From Devosia submarina (GTDB lineage: Bacteria > Pseudomonadota > Alphaproteobacteria > Rhizobiales > Devosiaceae): DNA of 64,000 nucleotides. The translations under genes and the position numbers were made by a program. Shown piece by piece: positions 27,482-37,109 of this stretch. The notes below the pieces were generated by a model, which saw only the letters and a list, made by a program, of their open reading frames with translations, did not search any database and was not told where the DNA came from. Position 1 is the first letter of the stretch. Each line of letters opens with the position of its first letter. The stretch lies in NCBI RefSeq assembly GCF_003056345.1, contig NZ_PYWB01000002.1, positions 124,001 to 188,000 on the forward strand, written 5' to 3'.

Positions 27482-28024
27482 TTAGATGGTGATGCCGGCG
27501 GAACTGGAGAGCATGTAAAGCGCCAAGCGCAGGGCAACAAGCAGGAGAACGGTGAAAACGGCAAAGCAGGAGGCTACGCCGACATTCCAGCCAGTTGCGG
27601 CGCGAGCAAGGCGGAACAAGACAAAGCCCAGAGCAATCCAGGAAAGCACGACAATCGGCCCGCCCAGCATAGCGAGAAGCCCTTCGATCAGCAGAAAGGC
27701 GGTCAGGGCATAAATGCCGGGCACCATCAGCGGCAGGATGGGTTGATTTGTCTTGAGCATGGACCGCGTTGTCAGCAGCGAAAGCCAGAAGGCCAGGATC
27801 GGCAGAGCAAGGACGAACATGGCGGCGATGAAGCCAGGCAGGCTGGGCACGCCTATGCTCATGGAGGCAAAGATTAGCGCGATGAAGGCGGCAAGGGCAA
27901 AGACCAGGAATGCGGTGACAAGGCCTGGGGCCGACAAGGAGAAATGCTCCTGCCATTCAGGTTTGCCGCGCATAACCAGCAGCCAGCCCTTGGTTGCGTC
28001 GCTGAGGACGCCCCAGAGTTTCAC
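27482..28024 (-). CDS. Multi-pass membrane protein of unknown function (dap cluster, first copy)
   Basis: This is a 180-residue hydrophobic protein with about five membrane helices (34-54, 62-82, 97-120, 122-140, 148-171) and a short N-terminal part containing a Gly-Lys-Pro turn before Phe-Ser. The GTG start at 28024 overlaps the dapE stop (GTGA), so translation is coupled to dapE. It resembles its downstream neighbour in length, topology and N-terminal pattern. No function can be assigned; a Yip1-type membrane domain is possible. Confidence 0.75.
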   Translation of the reverse strand: MKLWGVLSDATKGWLLVMRGKPEWQEHFSLSAPGLVTAFLVFALAAFIALIFASMSIGVPSLPGFIAAMFVLALPILAFWLSLLTTRSMLKTNQPILPLMVPGIYALTAFLLIEGLLAMLGGPIVVLSWIALGFVLFRLARAATGWNVGVASCFAVFTVLLLVALRLALYMLSSSAGITI

Positions 28025-29169
28025 GCGGCACCCGCAAAAAAGCGCTGCATGAAGCGGCGGTAGAGATCGGTAAGTTGGGTTAGGTCTTGGAGGCGGATGT
28101 GTTCGTCCGCCTTGTGCATGGATGGGCCGGGTAGGCCGCATTCGACGACCGGGCCATAGGGCGCAATGAAGCGGGCATCGGATGTGCCGCCACCGGTGAA
28201 CATTTGCGGGCGGTTCCCGGTCAGCTCCGCGATCGTCGTGGCAAGAGTTTCGACATCGTCGCTGAGGGGCGACAGGAAGGAGCGGGAGGGAACGCCAGAA
28301 ACGGTGAATTCGATTTTGCTGCCGGCGGGATCAACGCCCGCGATGCGCTCTCGGACCCAGGCATTGAGGGTTTCGGGGGTCCAAAGGTCATTGTAGCGGA
28401 TGTTGAACCGGATGGTGCCGGAGGCTGGAATGACGTTGCCAATAGGATTGCCAACATCGATCGAGGTAACTTCGAGATTGCTGGGCGGGAAGTGGTCGGT
28501 GCCGGTGTCGATCGTCGTGTTGAGTGCGGTGACGATGCGGGCAAGGGTTGGCAGGGGATTGTTGGCGCGCTCGGGATAGGCGACGTGGCCCTGCGTGCCG
28601 GTGACGGTGATGAGGCCAGAAAAGGAGCCGCGGCGACCGATCTTGATGCTGTCGCCGGTCTGTGCGGTGGCGCTGGGCTCGCCGACGATGGCAAAATCGA
28701 AATGATGCTGTTGCGCCTGCGCCCACTCCATCAGCTTCTCGGTGCCGTTCACGGCGTCAGCTTCCTCGTCATTGGTGATGGCCAGCATAACAGTGCCACT
28801 TTCGAGGGGGATATCCGAAACAGCCGCAATGAAGGCTGCAATGCCGGACTTCATGTCGGCGGCGCCACGGCCAAAGAGCTTGCCTTCGGCTTCACGCGGG
28901 GTGAAGGGGTCGGCACTCCATTGGGCGAGATCACCGGGAGGGACGACGTCGGTATGGCCGGCAAACAGAAGGCGGCGGCCCCCTTTGCCGCGAATGGCAA
29001 AGAGATTGTCCACGGGATAGGAGCCATCGCCTTCAAAGCGCAGCCGAGTAACGGTGAAGCCAATGCCGGCCAGTTGGGCCTCGAGCAGGTCGAGCACGCC
29101 GGCCTCATCGGGGGTGACCGACGGGCAGGCGATCATGCGCTTGAGCAGGTCGAGGGCTTCAACGCTCAT
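28021..29169 (-). CDS. dapE: Succinyl-diaminopimelate desuccinylase
   Basis: DapE (382 residues) hydrolyses N-succinyl-LL-diaminopimelate in lysine and peptidoglycan precursor synthesis, using two zinc ions. The M20 motifs are present: LLFAGHTDVVPPGD with metal-binding His and Asp, GRGAADMKSGIAAF, and TNDEEADAVNGT with catalytic Glu. C-terminal GGGTSDARF and the metal-binding His in MHKADEHI are also seen. The start is ATG 29169 (MSVEALDL), four bases after the dapD stop. It sits between dapD and the membrane-protein pair. Confidence 0.96.
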   Translation of the reverse strand: MSVEALDLLKRMIACPSVTPDEAGVLDLLEAQLAGIGFTVTRLRFEGDGSYPVDNLFAIRGKGGRRLLFAGHTDVVPPGDLAQWSADPFTPREAEGKLFGRGAADMKSGIAAFIAAVSDIPLESGTVMLAITNDEEADAVNGTEKLMEWAQAQQHHFDFAIVGEPSATAQTGDSIKIGRRGSFSGLITVTGTQGHVAYPERANNPLPTLARIVTALNTTIDTGTDHFPPSNLEVTSIDVGNPIGNVIPASGTIRFNIRYNDLWTPETLNAWVRERIAGVDPAGSKIEFTVSGVPSRSFLSPLSDDVETLATTIAELTGNRPQMFTGGGTSDARFIAPYGPVVECGLPGPSMHKADEHIRLQDLTQLTDLYRRFMQRFFAGAA

Positions 29170-29173
29170 GGGT

Positions 29174-30016
<843 letters not shown>

Positions 30017-30137
30017 GGCGGGAGTTTCCGTAAACAGATGAGCGCGCGGACCATAGCCGTGGAGGGCGCGGTGTCAATCGGTTCAGGATAGTGCAGGCGT
30101 GCCAAAGCGCCGCCCCGGGTGCGGTGATGAGCAGCGT

Positions 30138-30199
30138 TGATGTGGCGAGGCCTTGCCCCGGAGTAGTTTAGTGTAGTGAGACAAAGCCTCGCCACATCA
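30138..30199. repeat. Long perfect inverted repeat / stem-loop
   Basis: TGATGTGGCGAGGC (30138-30151) is the exact reverse complement of GCCTCGCCACATCA (30186-30199), enclosing 34 bases. It lies 120 bases upstream of dapD. It does not belong to repeat families A-C, and I see no second copy in the window. No T-run follows on either strand. Confidence 0.6.
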
Positions 30200-30474
30200 G
30201 ATGGGATTTTAGGCTGATCCCGGCGCGACTCTGGACGAGAGGCGTCAATAGCCCCCACAATCACTTCCGCCGTCCTACGGGGATCGCGACATCCCCGCCC
30301 CATCTGCCCCTTCACAAGCCGGTTCGCGCGACCCGCTGGTTAGTGAAGGCAGTGGGGAGAGATTAGTGGATGTTGAGGGTGGGGGGAGAAGGGGGATAAC
30401 TATAGGTGAAGGAACACCACCTAGCTTCCCCTGGAGGGAGGAACTTTAGTTTACCGGATCAGCCACAAGCGCGG

Positions 30475-30599
30475 TGTCATCCCGGGCTCGACCCGGGATC
30501 CATCCTGAGATGGTTAGGTTAGAGATGGGCTTTTCGAACCACCTTGCGGCTGGGGTGGGATCTCGGGATCGGCCCCGGGTCGAGCCCGGGGTGACATTG
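30475..30599. repeat. Palindromic repeat, family B
   Basis: TGTCATCCCGGGCTCGACCC at 30475 is mirrored by CCCCGGGTCGAGCCCGGGGT ending near 30594. The region 30017-30782 otherwise shows only the stem-loop at 30138 and a family A pair; no gene is supported there. Confidence 0.8.
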
Positions 30600-30667
30600 T
30601 GGGTGGGTGGGATGGTGCCACTGGCCGCTCTTCTTAAGCAGAGCGGCGGCCGCAGTCGCTCAGTAGT

Positions 30668-30753
30668 CCTCATGGTGAGCCTATCGAGCCATGGCGACTT
30701 GGCACCTAGCCTCCACCCGCGCAGCCTCCTGGTTCGACAGGCTCACCATGAGG
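30668..30753. repeat. Palindromic repeat, family A, inverted pair
   Basis: CCTCATGGTGAGCCTATCGA (30668 onward) and its near-exact inverse CGACAGGCTCACCATGAGG (ending 30753) face each other across 38 bases. Confidence 0.75.
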
Positions 30754-30782
30754 CCTTTGGGGCATTGTGTATTAGGTGGCGG

Positions 30783-31613
30783 CTATTTGTTTTCGCTGGC
30801 TGGGTAGACGCCTAGAATCCTGAACTGGTCGGTGAAGAAGCCCAGTTCCTCGAATGCGTGCTGGACGCCGATGTCGTTGGGGTGACCTTCGATGTCGGCG
30901 TAGAACTGGGTGGCGGTGAAGGCGCCGCCGACCATGTAGCTTTCTAGCTTGGTCATGTTGACGCCGTTGGTGGCAAAGCCGCCCATGGCCTTGTAGAGGG
31001 CGGCGGGGACGTTGCGGACGCGGAAGACGAAGGTGGTCTTGACCTTGCCGGCAGCCTGGGGCGCCTCCTGCTTGTCGCGGGAGAGGACGAGGAAGCGGGT
31101 CGTGTTGTGCGCGGCGTCCTCGATGTTGGAGGCGAGGACGTTGAGGCCATAGATCTCCGCGGCAAAGCGGGACGCAATGGCGGCGACAGCCTTGTCTGCT
31201 TTCTGGGCCACTTCGCGGGCAGAGCCGGCTGTATCGACGGCGTTGATGGTACGCAGGCCGCGTTCGGAAATAAAGCGGCGGCACTGGCCAAGCGCGACAG
31301 AAAGCGACTGGACCGCCTTGATGTCATCCAGCGTGGCGCCGGGAACGCCAAGCAGGTTCATTTCGACCCGAAGGTATGTTTCCCCGATAATGAAGAGGCC
31401 ACTTTCGGGCAGGAGATGGTGGATATCGGTGATGCGGCCATAAAGGGAATTTTCAACCGGCACGACGGCGAAATCGGCCTTGCCCGATTGCACGGCACCA
31501 ATGGTTTCCTCGAATGTGACGCAGCCGATCGCTTCTTCGCCGGGGAAAACATTGTTGGCGGCGGCATGGCTGAAGGCGCCCGGCTCACCCTGAAAAGCGA
31601 TCTTCTTGGTCAT
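30783..31613 (-). CDS. pheA: Prephenate dehydratase
   Basis: This monofunctional prephenate dehydratase of 276 residues converts prephenate to phenylpyruvate for phenylalanine synthesis. The N-terminal part has KIAFQGEPGAFSHAA and the FAVVPVENSLYGRI and NTTRFLVL motifs; the Thr of TTRF is catalytic. A C-terminal ACT domain starts at FRVRNVPAALYKAMGGFA and contains LESYMVGGAF, the feedback site for phenylalanine. There is no chorismate mutase part. It stands alone, divergent from the cytochrome gene. Confidence 0.95.
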   Translation of the reverse strand: MTKKIAFQGEPGAFSHAAANNVFPGEEAIGCVTFEETIGAVQSGKADFAVVPVENSLYGRITDIHHLLPESGLFIIGETYLRVEMNLLGVPGATLDDIKAVQSLSVALGQCRRFISERGLRTINAVDTAGSAREVAQKADKAVAAIASRFAAEIYGLNVLASNIEDAAHNTTRFLVLSRDKQEAPQAAGKVKTTFVFRVRNVPAALYKAMGGFATNGVNMTKLESYMVGGAFTATQFYADIEGHPNDIGVQHAFEELGFFTDQFRILGVYPASENK

Positions 31614-31868
31614 TGAATAATTCCATTGCTGGTCGGCACCGGGTTTTGCCCCCCGGCGGAACCGGAGTCAATCAAGCTGCATTGCCTCGAGGGAAGCGCA
31701 GCGTGGAGGAATTGTCGCAAGGCGGTTTTGCACTGTTGCGCAGCCAAGGGCTTGCGACTATCTTCCGGCCGCGTTTGGCCCGCCGTTGAGGCGATTTCCT
31801 TTGGACAATCGGGGGTTGTGGCCGATACGAATAGATGTCCATGCGGATGGACGGGCAGAGAAGGTCAA

Positions 31869-32774
31869 ATGGATTCGTTCGAGCTAAACAAAATCATGGG
31901 CGCCGTGCTGGGCACGCTGTTGTTCGTCATGGGTGTCGGCTTTGTCGCCGAGGCGATCTACCATCCCATCGAAAATAGTGGACCTGGCTATCCCCTGCCC
32001 GAGCCTGAAGTTGCTGATGCTGCTGCACCCGAGGAGGCCGCACCGGCCGTTCCGCTGGGCGTGCTGCTGGCCAGCGCCAGTGCCGAGCGTGGCGCCAACG
32101 CCGTCAAGAAGTGCCAGTCGTGCCACAATTTTGGTGAAGGCGAGCCCAACAAGCAGGGTCCGCATCTTTATGACGTTGTGATGCGCCCAGAAGCCAGCGT
32201 TCCCGATTTTGCTTATTCCGAAGCTCTTTTGGCCCACAACGCGGCAGGCGATGTCTGGACCTATGAGAACCTCGACGCGTTCCTGCTTAAGCCGAGCGAT
32301 TATGCGCCTGGCACCAAGATGAATTTTGCCGGTGTGCGTTCGCCAGAAGAGCGCGCCGACATCCTTGCGTATCTGCAGACTCTGTCGGCTGAACCCAAGC
32401 CATTCCCTGCGCCAGAAGCTGAACCCGCTCCTGCGCCGGCAGAAGGGGAAGCACCAGCGCCTGCACCTGTGGATGGCGCCGGCGCCGTTGAAGGCGATCC
32501 CGAAGAGCCCTTCGAGGACATCGCTGCGCCTGAAGAAGTTGTTGCGCCGCAGGAAGATCCAGTTGCTGCACCGGCAGCGCCAGCCGCCGTTACCGATTCG
32601 CCTGTGACGACGCAGCAGGAAACGCAAGTGGAAGGCACGCCGACGACGAGCGGCACTGGCGGCTCGCCTGCCCCGCAGGATCAGGTGGATGCACCGCCGC
32701 CTGCTGCTCCCGCAGCTTCCCCGGGAACCTCGTTCCCGCAGAGCACGACACCGGCTCCGGCGCAAACGCCTTAA
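31869..32774 (+). CDS. Membrane-anchored cytochrome c with long Pro/Ala-rich acidic tail
   Basis: This 301-residue class I cytochrome c resembles CycM/cytochrome c552. An uncleaved N-terminal anchor (about residues 9-30) precedes a short Pro/Ala linker. The haem motif CQSCH is at 82-86 and the axial Met is probably M151 in GTKMNF. It should carry electrons between the bc1 complex and the terminal oxidase at the periplasmic face. The haem domain ends near 175; the remaining 125 residues are low-complexity Pro/Ala/Glu, not seen in the roughly 180-residue classical proteins. The start is ATG 31869. A terminator follows at 32801. Confidence 0.87.
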   Translation: MDSFELNKIMGAVLGTLLFVMGVGFVAEAIYHPIENSGPGYPLPEPEVADAAAPEEAAPAVPLGVLLASASAERGANAVKKCQSCHNFGEGEPNKQGPHLYDVVMRPEASVPDFAYSEALLAHNAAGDVWTYENLDAFLLKPSDYAPGTKMNFAGVRSPEERADILAYLQTLSAEPKPFPAPEAEPAPAPAEGEAPAPAPVDGAGAVEGDPEEPFEDIAAPEEVVAPQEDPVAAPAAPAAVTDSPVTTQQETQVEGTPTTSGTGGSPAPQDQVDAPPPAAPAASPGTSFPQSTTPAPAQTP

Positions 32775-32800
32775 GGCTTCCGCCCGATTGTGATTTGTTT

Positions 32801-32829
32801 AAGCCGCGTCCCCTGGATGCGGCTTTTTC
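32801..32829 (+). terminator. Rho-independent terminator after cytochrome c gene
   Basis: AAGCCGC and GCGGCTT pair around an 11-base loop, followed by TTTTCTT. It precedes the ribosome binding region of the next gene. Confidence 0.75.
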
Positions 32830-32844
32830 TTGAGGGTTTTACCA

Positions 32845-33783
32845 ATGTTGCTCCTGCACCTGTCCGATGTCGATGAAGCCAGCTGGGCAAAGCGCTTTGC
32901 CGAAGCGCTGGCCCCCTACCCCGTTGTGCGGCGGGGCGACCAATTCGACCCAGCGGAGGTGCGCTACATTTTCGTATGGAAGCCTAAGCCGGACGCCTTT
33001 GAGGGGCTGACGGGTTTGCGTGCTGTGCTTTCACTGGGTGCGGGCGTTGATGCACTGCTCAAGCACCCCAAGCTGCCGGACGCCCCTATCGTGCGTTTTG
33101 TAGACGAGGATCTGAGCCAGCGCATGAGCGATTATGTGGTGGCTCATGTCACCATGCATCATCGTGGGTTCAGCAAGTTCCAGGCTGACCAGAAGGCACG
33201 GCGCTGGGATCAGTACTATCCACCGGCGGCGTCGGAAACCGCCGTGGGCATCATGGGAATGGGTGTGCTCGGCCAGGACGCGGCGCGGCGGCTCAAGCCG
33301 CTGGGATTTGCCGTGCGTAGCTGGAGCCGGACGCCCAAATCAATCGATGGCGTGGAGGCGTTCACCGGGCCCGAGCAGTTCGATGAATTCCTCTCAGGCA
33401 CCGATGTCCTGGTTTGCCTTTTACCGCTGACGCCGGAGACCACGGGAATTCTCAACCGCGAAACCTTTGGCAAGCTCAGGCGCGGCCGCTTGCTGGGCGG
33501 GCCGGTTATCATCAATGCGGCGCGCGGGGGCCACCAGCGCGAAGCCGAAATTGTCGCGGCGCTAGCAGACGGAACGCTGGGGGCTGCGAGCCTTGACGTA
33601 TTCGAGACCGAGCCCCTGCCCCAGGACAGCCCGCTTTGGAACATTCCCAATTGCTTTATCACGCCGCATGTGGCGGCGATTTCCAACGAAGCTTCGGGCG
33701 TGCGCTATTTCTCGGGGATCATCAAGGGCCACGAAGCGGGCGAGCCCTTGATCAATGTGGTCGATCGTGGGCGGGGCTATTAG
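32845..33783 (+). CDS. ghrA: Glyoxylate/hydroxypyruvate reductase A-type dehydrogenase
   Basis: This D-2-hydroxyacid dehydrogenase of 312 residues is most like GhrA, which reduces glyoxylate and hydroxypyruvate with NADPH. The Rossmann motif VGIMGMGVLGQDAARRL, the LVCLLPLTPETTGIL segment, the NAARGGHQ catalytic Arg region and the C-terminal ITPHVAAIS with catalytic His are present. The start is ATG 32845 with GAGGG upstream. The stop overlaps the convergent aminopeptidase stop. Confidence 0.9.
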   Translation: MLLLHLSDVDEASWAKRFAEALAPYPVVRRGDQFDPAEVRYIFVWKPKPDAFEGLTGLRAVLSLGAGVDALLKHPKLPDAPIVRFVDEDLSQRMSDYVVAHVTMHHRGFSKFQADQKARRWDQYYPPAASETAVGIMGMGVLGQDAARRLKPLGFAVRSWSRTPKSIDGVEAFTGPEQFDEFLSGTDVLVCLLPLTPETTGILNRETFGKLRRGRLLGGPVIINAARGGHQREAEIVAALADGTLGAASLDVFETEPLPQDSPLWNIPNCFITPHVAAISNEASGVRYFSGIIKGHEAGEPLINVVDRGRGY

Positions 33784-35132
33784 CCCTGCCCGTAGCGCTG
33801 CTTGAGCACGCTGTAGACGGCGCGGATGCCCTGGTCGGTGCCGCCAACAGGGCGGCCGGGACGCGCCTCCGGCGCCCAGGCCATGATGTCCAGATGGACC
33901 CAGGCGCGGGCATTGCCGACGAAGCGGCGCATGAACAGGGCTGCCGTTATGGATCCGGCAAAACCGCCGGAGCCGGCATTGTTGACGTCGGCAATCTTGC
34001 TTTTCATCATCGCGTCATAGGGCGACCAGAGCGGCATTTGCCAGAGCGGGTCGTCTGCTGATTGTCCGGCGTTCATGAGGTCCCGCGCCAGCGTGTCGTT
34101 GGTGGCGTAAAGGGCTGGGAGTTCCGGGCCCAGCGCCACACGGGCGGCTCCGGTCAGGGTTGCCATATCGAGGAGGAGCTCGGGAGCTTCTTCATCGGCA
34201 AGGGCCAGGGCATCGGCCAGGATCAGCCGCCCCTCGGCGTCGGTATTGCCGATTTCCACAGTCAATCCTTTGCGCGAAGTAAGGACATCCCCCGGGCGGA
34301 AGCTGTTGCCGCTGATGGCATTTTCAACGATCGGGATAAGGACGCGCAGGCGCAGCTTGAGCCCGGCCGAAACAATGGCGCTGGCCAGCCCCAGGACGTT
34401 GGCAGCGCCGCCCATGTCCTTTTTCATGAGGAGCATGCCAGTGGCGTTCTTGATGTCGAGGCCACCAGTATCGAAGGTGACGCCCTTGCCCACGAGGGTG
34501 ATCCTGGGGTGGGATTCGTCGCCCCAGGTGAGATCAAGCAGGCGGGGCGGCTGGGGCGCGGCGCGGCCCACGGCGTGGATCATGGGGAAATTGGCGGCGA
34601 GGAGTTCGTCGCCCACAATGGCCCGAAGGTGCATGCCGCGCTTTTGGGCGAAGTCAGCGATAGCGGCATGGAGGGCGTCGGGGCCCAGATCATTGGTGGG
34701 TGTGTTGATCAGGTCGCGGGCCAGAAAGGCGGCTTCAACGAGGCGGTCGATTTCGGCACTATCAGCCTGCCTTGGCGCAGCAAGGCGCGCGGCAGGCTTG
34801 CCCTTGCGGTACCGGTCAAAGCTGTAGGTGCCCAGGCGAAACGCTGTTGCGGCCAGGGTCGGATCGCCATAGGCGCCCTCAAGATGGTAGTCGCCCTCGG
34901 GCAGGGATGCGCCCGCAAGGCCCAGCACCAAGCCGGAGCGGTCTTCGGGCTTGCCCATGCCGAAAAGATATCCCGTTACTGCCCCCTCATTGTCAGGGAG
35001 CGCCAGGATGCGGCCGCGCTGCCCGGTGAAATCATTGGCCGCTGCCCAGTTCGCATGGGTGCCGGAGAGGCCGGCTTGCGCGAGCCCATTTTCCTCGACG
35101 GCAATGATGGGCAGGGAAGAAGAATTTGGCAT
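33780..35132 (-). CDS. Leucyl aminopeptidase family protein (M17)
   Basis: The 450-residue cytosolic metallo-aminopeptidase is of family M17. The C-terminal catalytic domain has VGKGVTFDTGGLDIK with metal-binding Lys and Asp, the NTDAEGRL signature with catalytic Arg, and MATLTGAARVALG. The N-terminal domain is divergent, as in PepA/PepB relatives. The protein probably forms a hexamer and degrades short peptides. It is divergent from the TadD-like gene, with the CtrA-like box at 35209 between them. Confidence 0.93.
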   Translation of the reverse strand: MPNSSSLPIIAVEENGLAQAGLSGTHANWAAANDFTGQRGRILALPDNEGAVTGYLFGMGKPEDRSGLVLGLAGASLPEGDYHLEGAYGDPTLAATAFRLGTYSFDRYRKGKPAARLAAPRQADSAEIDRLVEAAFLARDLINTPTNDLGPDALHAAIADFAQKRGMHLRAIVGDELLAANFPMIHAVGRAAPQPPRLLDLTWGDESHPRITLVGKGVTFDTGGLDIKNATGMLLMKKDMGGAANVLGLASAIVSAGLKLRLRVLIPIVENAISGNSFRPGDVLTSRKGLTVEIGNTDAEGRLILADALALADEEAPELLLDMATLTGAARVALGPELPALYATNDTLARDLMNAGQSADDPLWQMPLWSPYDAMMKSKIADVNNAGSGGFAGSITAALFMRRFVGNARAWVHLDIMAWAPEARPGRPVGGTDQGIRAVYSVLKQRYGQG

Positions 35133-35208
35133 GGCGCGCTCCGAAGCAGGGACTTGCCGGGCAAACTAGCGGTGGCGGGCAGCGCTCACAACACACCAAA
35201 ATCTCCTT

Positions 35209-35223
35209 TTAACACAGCGTTAG
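35209..35223. promoter_or_regulatory. CtrA-like box upstream of tadD (TTAA-N7-TTAG)
   Basis: TTAA-N7-TTAG is one mismatch from the CtrA consensus, 49 bases before the tadD start. A further TTAA lies at 35226-35229. Functional assignment is inferred. Confidence 0.4.
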
Positions 35224-35271
35224 GGTTAATGAATTACTTCTAGGGATGCACTGTGCCACAGGAGTTGCCCC

Positions 35272-36036
35272 GTGACGTCCCTCCATCGCTTTTCCCGCAC
35301 TATGCGCCGCTTGCTGATGGTTGGAGTGGCGGCCGTGGCGCTAGGCGCCTGTGCATCAAATCGCACGGCTTCGCCCGATTATTCCGGCCGGCCGCTCGCC
35401 GAAAGCCAGCAGACACTGGCGGAGCTGACGGCGCGCTACAGAAAGAACCCCAAGGACAAGAACGTCATCATCCATTACGCGGCGGCCTTGCGGGCGGCCG
35501 GGCAAAGCCAGCAGGCGGTTGCGGCGCTCGAAGTGGGCGTTGCGGCGCATCCAAGGGATGTCGATATCACCGTTGCCTATGCCAAGGCGCTGACAGCGCA
35601 GGGGCGGTTCGACCAGTCGCTAACCCTGCTGGATGGGGTGATCCGGCCCGATGCGCCGGATTGGAATGCGCTGCTGGTCAAGGGCGCGACGCTGGACCAG
35701 TTGGGGCGTAACCAGGAGGCGCGGCAGATCTACAAGCAGGCGCTTGTAGCGGCGCCGGGGGAAGCCTCGATCGAGGCCAATCTGGGGCTTTCCTATGCCA
35801 TGACAGGCGATCTGCAGGTGGCCGAGCAACATTTGCGGCGCGCGGTGCAGATGCGGGGGGCATCGAGCCAGATCCGGCAAAATCTGGCGCTGGTCGTGGG
35901 CCTGCAGGGGCGGTTCGAGGAATGCCGGGCCATCTATGCGGCGGAACTGCCACCCGAGCAGGTGGAAAGCAACATGAACTATGTGCGGGCCTTGCTGACG
36001 CAGCAGAACCGCTGGGAGGCGATTGCCGCTGGGTAA
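35272..36036 (+). CDS. tadD: Tad pilus assembly lipoprotein TadD (TPR protein)
   Basis: This 254-residue lipoprotein has a signal peptide ending in LGAC (lipobox near residue 26) and tetratricopeptide-like repeats from about 60 to 235, for example AAALRAAGQSQQAVAALEVG and LGLSYAMTGDLQVAEQHLRRAV. TadD is thought to act as an outer-membrane pilotin-type factor for the Tad secretin. The GTG at 35272 gives a Lys/Arg-containing signal peptide. It faces tadC; a shared hairpin between them ends both transcripts. Confidence 0.87.
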   Translation: MTSLHRFSRTMRRLLMVGVAAVALGACASNRTASPDYSGRPLAESQQTLAELTARYRKNPKDKNVIIHYAAALRAAGQSQQAVAALEVGVAAHPRDVDITVAYAKALTAQGRFDQSLTLLDGVIRPDAPDWNALLVKGATLDQLGRNQEARQIYKQALVAAPGEASIEANLGLSYAMTGDLQVAEQHLRRAVQMRGASSQIRQNLALVVGLQGRFEECRAIYAAELPPEQVESNMNYVRALLTQQNRWEAIAAG

Positions 36037-36052
36037 AGCGAGCTGGTGTTGA

Positions 36053-36086
36053 AAAGGCCCTGCTTTGCAGGGCCTTTGTTTTTGCG
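36053..36086. terminator. Bidirectional terminator between tadD and tadC
   Basis: AAAGGCCCTGC-TT-TGCAGGGCCTTT (36053-36078) is followed by GTTTTTG on the plus strand. On the minus strand the hairpin ends in CCTTTTC. It lies between convergent stops. Confidence 0.8.
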
Positions 36087-36088
36087 CG

Positions 36089-37099
36089 TTAGCCGACGCC
36101 CCCGGCAGCCGCGCCACCAGGGCCGAAGATCTTGATCATGGCGGGGGCGATGATGACGATGAACAGGACGGGCAAGAAGAACAGGATCAGGGGGACGGTG
36201 AGCTTGGGCGGCAGGGAAGCGGCTTTCTTTTCAGCTTCCATCATGCGCATTTCGCGGCCTTCTTCGGCCATGACACGCAGGGCCTGGCCAACAGAGGTGC
36301 CGTAGCGATCGGCCTGGATCAGGGCGGTCATGACGGATTTGACGCCATCGAGGCCGGTGCGGCGACCCAGGTTTTCATAGGCGCGGCCACGGTCTTCGAG
36401 AAAGGCGAGTTCGGCCGTGGTCAGGGTCAGCTCTTCGGCGAGCTCGGGGCTCTGGTGGCCGATTTCCTTGGCGACGCGCTTGAAGGCATGTTCCATGGAC
36501 ATGCCCGATTCTACGCAGAGCAGAAGCAGATCGAGGCAGTCAGGCCAGGCGCGCTTGATGGAGAACTGGCGCTTGGTGGTGGTGTTTTTCAGCAGAACCA
36601 TGGGCAGATAGCTGCCCACGATGCCCCCGCCAATAGCGTAGACCAGGTTCAGGTAGAGTGGGCGATCGCCAGGGTTGAGGAAGAGAAGATAAACGGCGAG
36701 CGCTGCAAAGAAGCCGATCGGGGTCGCAAAGCGCATAAACAGGAACGTCGTCAAATGCCCCGGGCCGCGGAAGCCGGCCATGGCGAGCTTGTCGACGGTG
36801 GCATCGTCCTGGAACGCCTTTTTTAGGTCGAACCGCTCGACGATCTTTTTCATGTAGGTCTTGGTTTCGGCGTTGCGGCGAATGCCGCGGCCGTCCGTTA
36901 CGGCCGAACCGCCGCGAAGACGTGCCATTTCCTCGGCCCGCATCTTTTCGCGCTCAAGGGCCACGCGCTTGATGCGCTCGCGCATCTCGGACTTGACGAT
37001 GAAGCTCGAGCCAAAGGTGAACACCACGGCCGCGGCCGAAATGGCGGCTAGAACGGAGATCAGGAATTCGCGGTTGCTGAGTAGCGCAACGATGTTCAC
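36089..37099 (-). CDS. tadC: Tad pilus inner-membrane protein TadC
   Basis: This 336-residue type II secretion F-domain protein forms the inner-membrane platform of the pilus with TadB. The N-terminal helix, a pair of helices around residues 120-175, the F domain with CLDLLLLCVESGMSMEHAFKRVA and ALIQADRYGTSVGQALRVMAEE, and C-terminal helices are visible. The start is GTG 37099; AGGAGAT, which overlaps the tadB stop region, is six bases upstream. It is the last gene of the minus-strand tad operon. Confidence 0.93.
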   Translation of the reverse strand: MNIVALLSNREFLISVLAAISAAAVVFTFGSSFIVKSEMRERIKRVALEREKMRAEEMARLRGGSAVTDGRGIRRNAETKTYMKKIVERFDLKKAFQDDATVDKLAMAGFRGPGHLTTFLFMRFATPIGFFAALAVYLLFLNPGDRPLYLNLVYAIGGGIVGSYLPMVLLKNTTTKRQFSIKRAWPDCLDLLLLCVESGMSMEHAFKRVAKEIGHQSPELAEELTLTTAELAFLEDRGRAYENLGRRTGLDGVKSVMTALIQADRYGTSVGQALRVMAEEGREMRMMEAEKKAASLPPKLTVPLILFFLPVLFIVIIAPAMIKIFGPGGAAAGGVG

Positions 37100-37109
37100 C
37101 GGCTATCTC

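Noticed and set aside
30446..30815. Short frames across 30446-30815
   Set aside because: They consist almost wholly of translated palindromic repeats (families A and B) and lack coding features.
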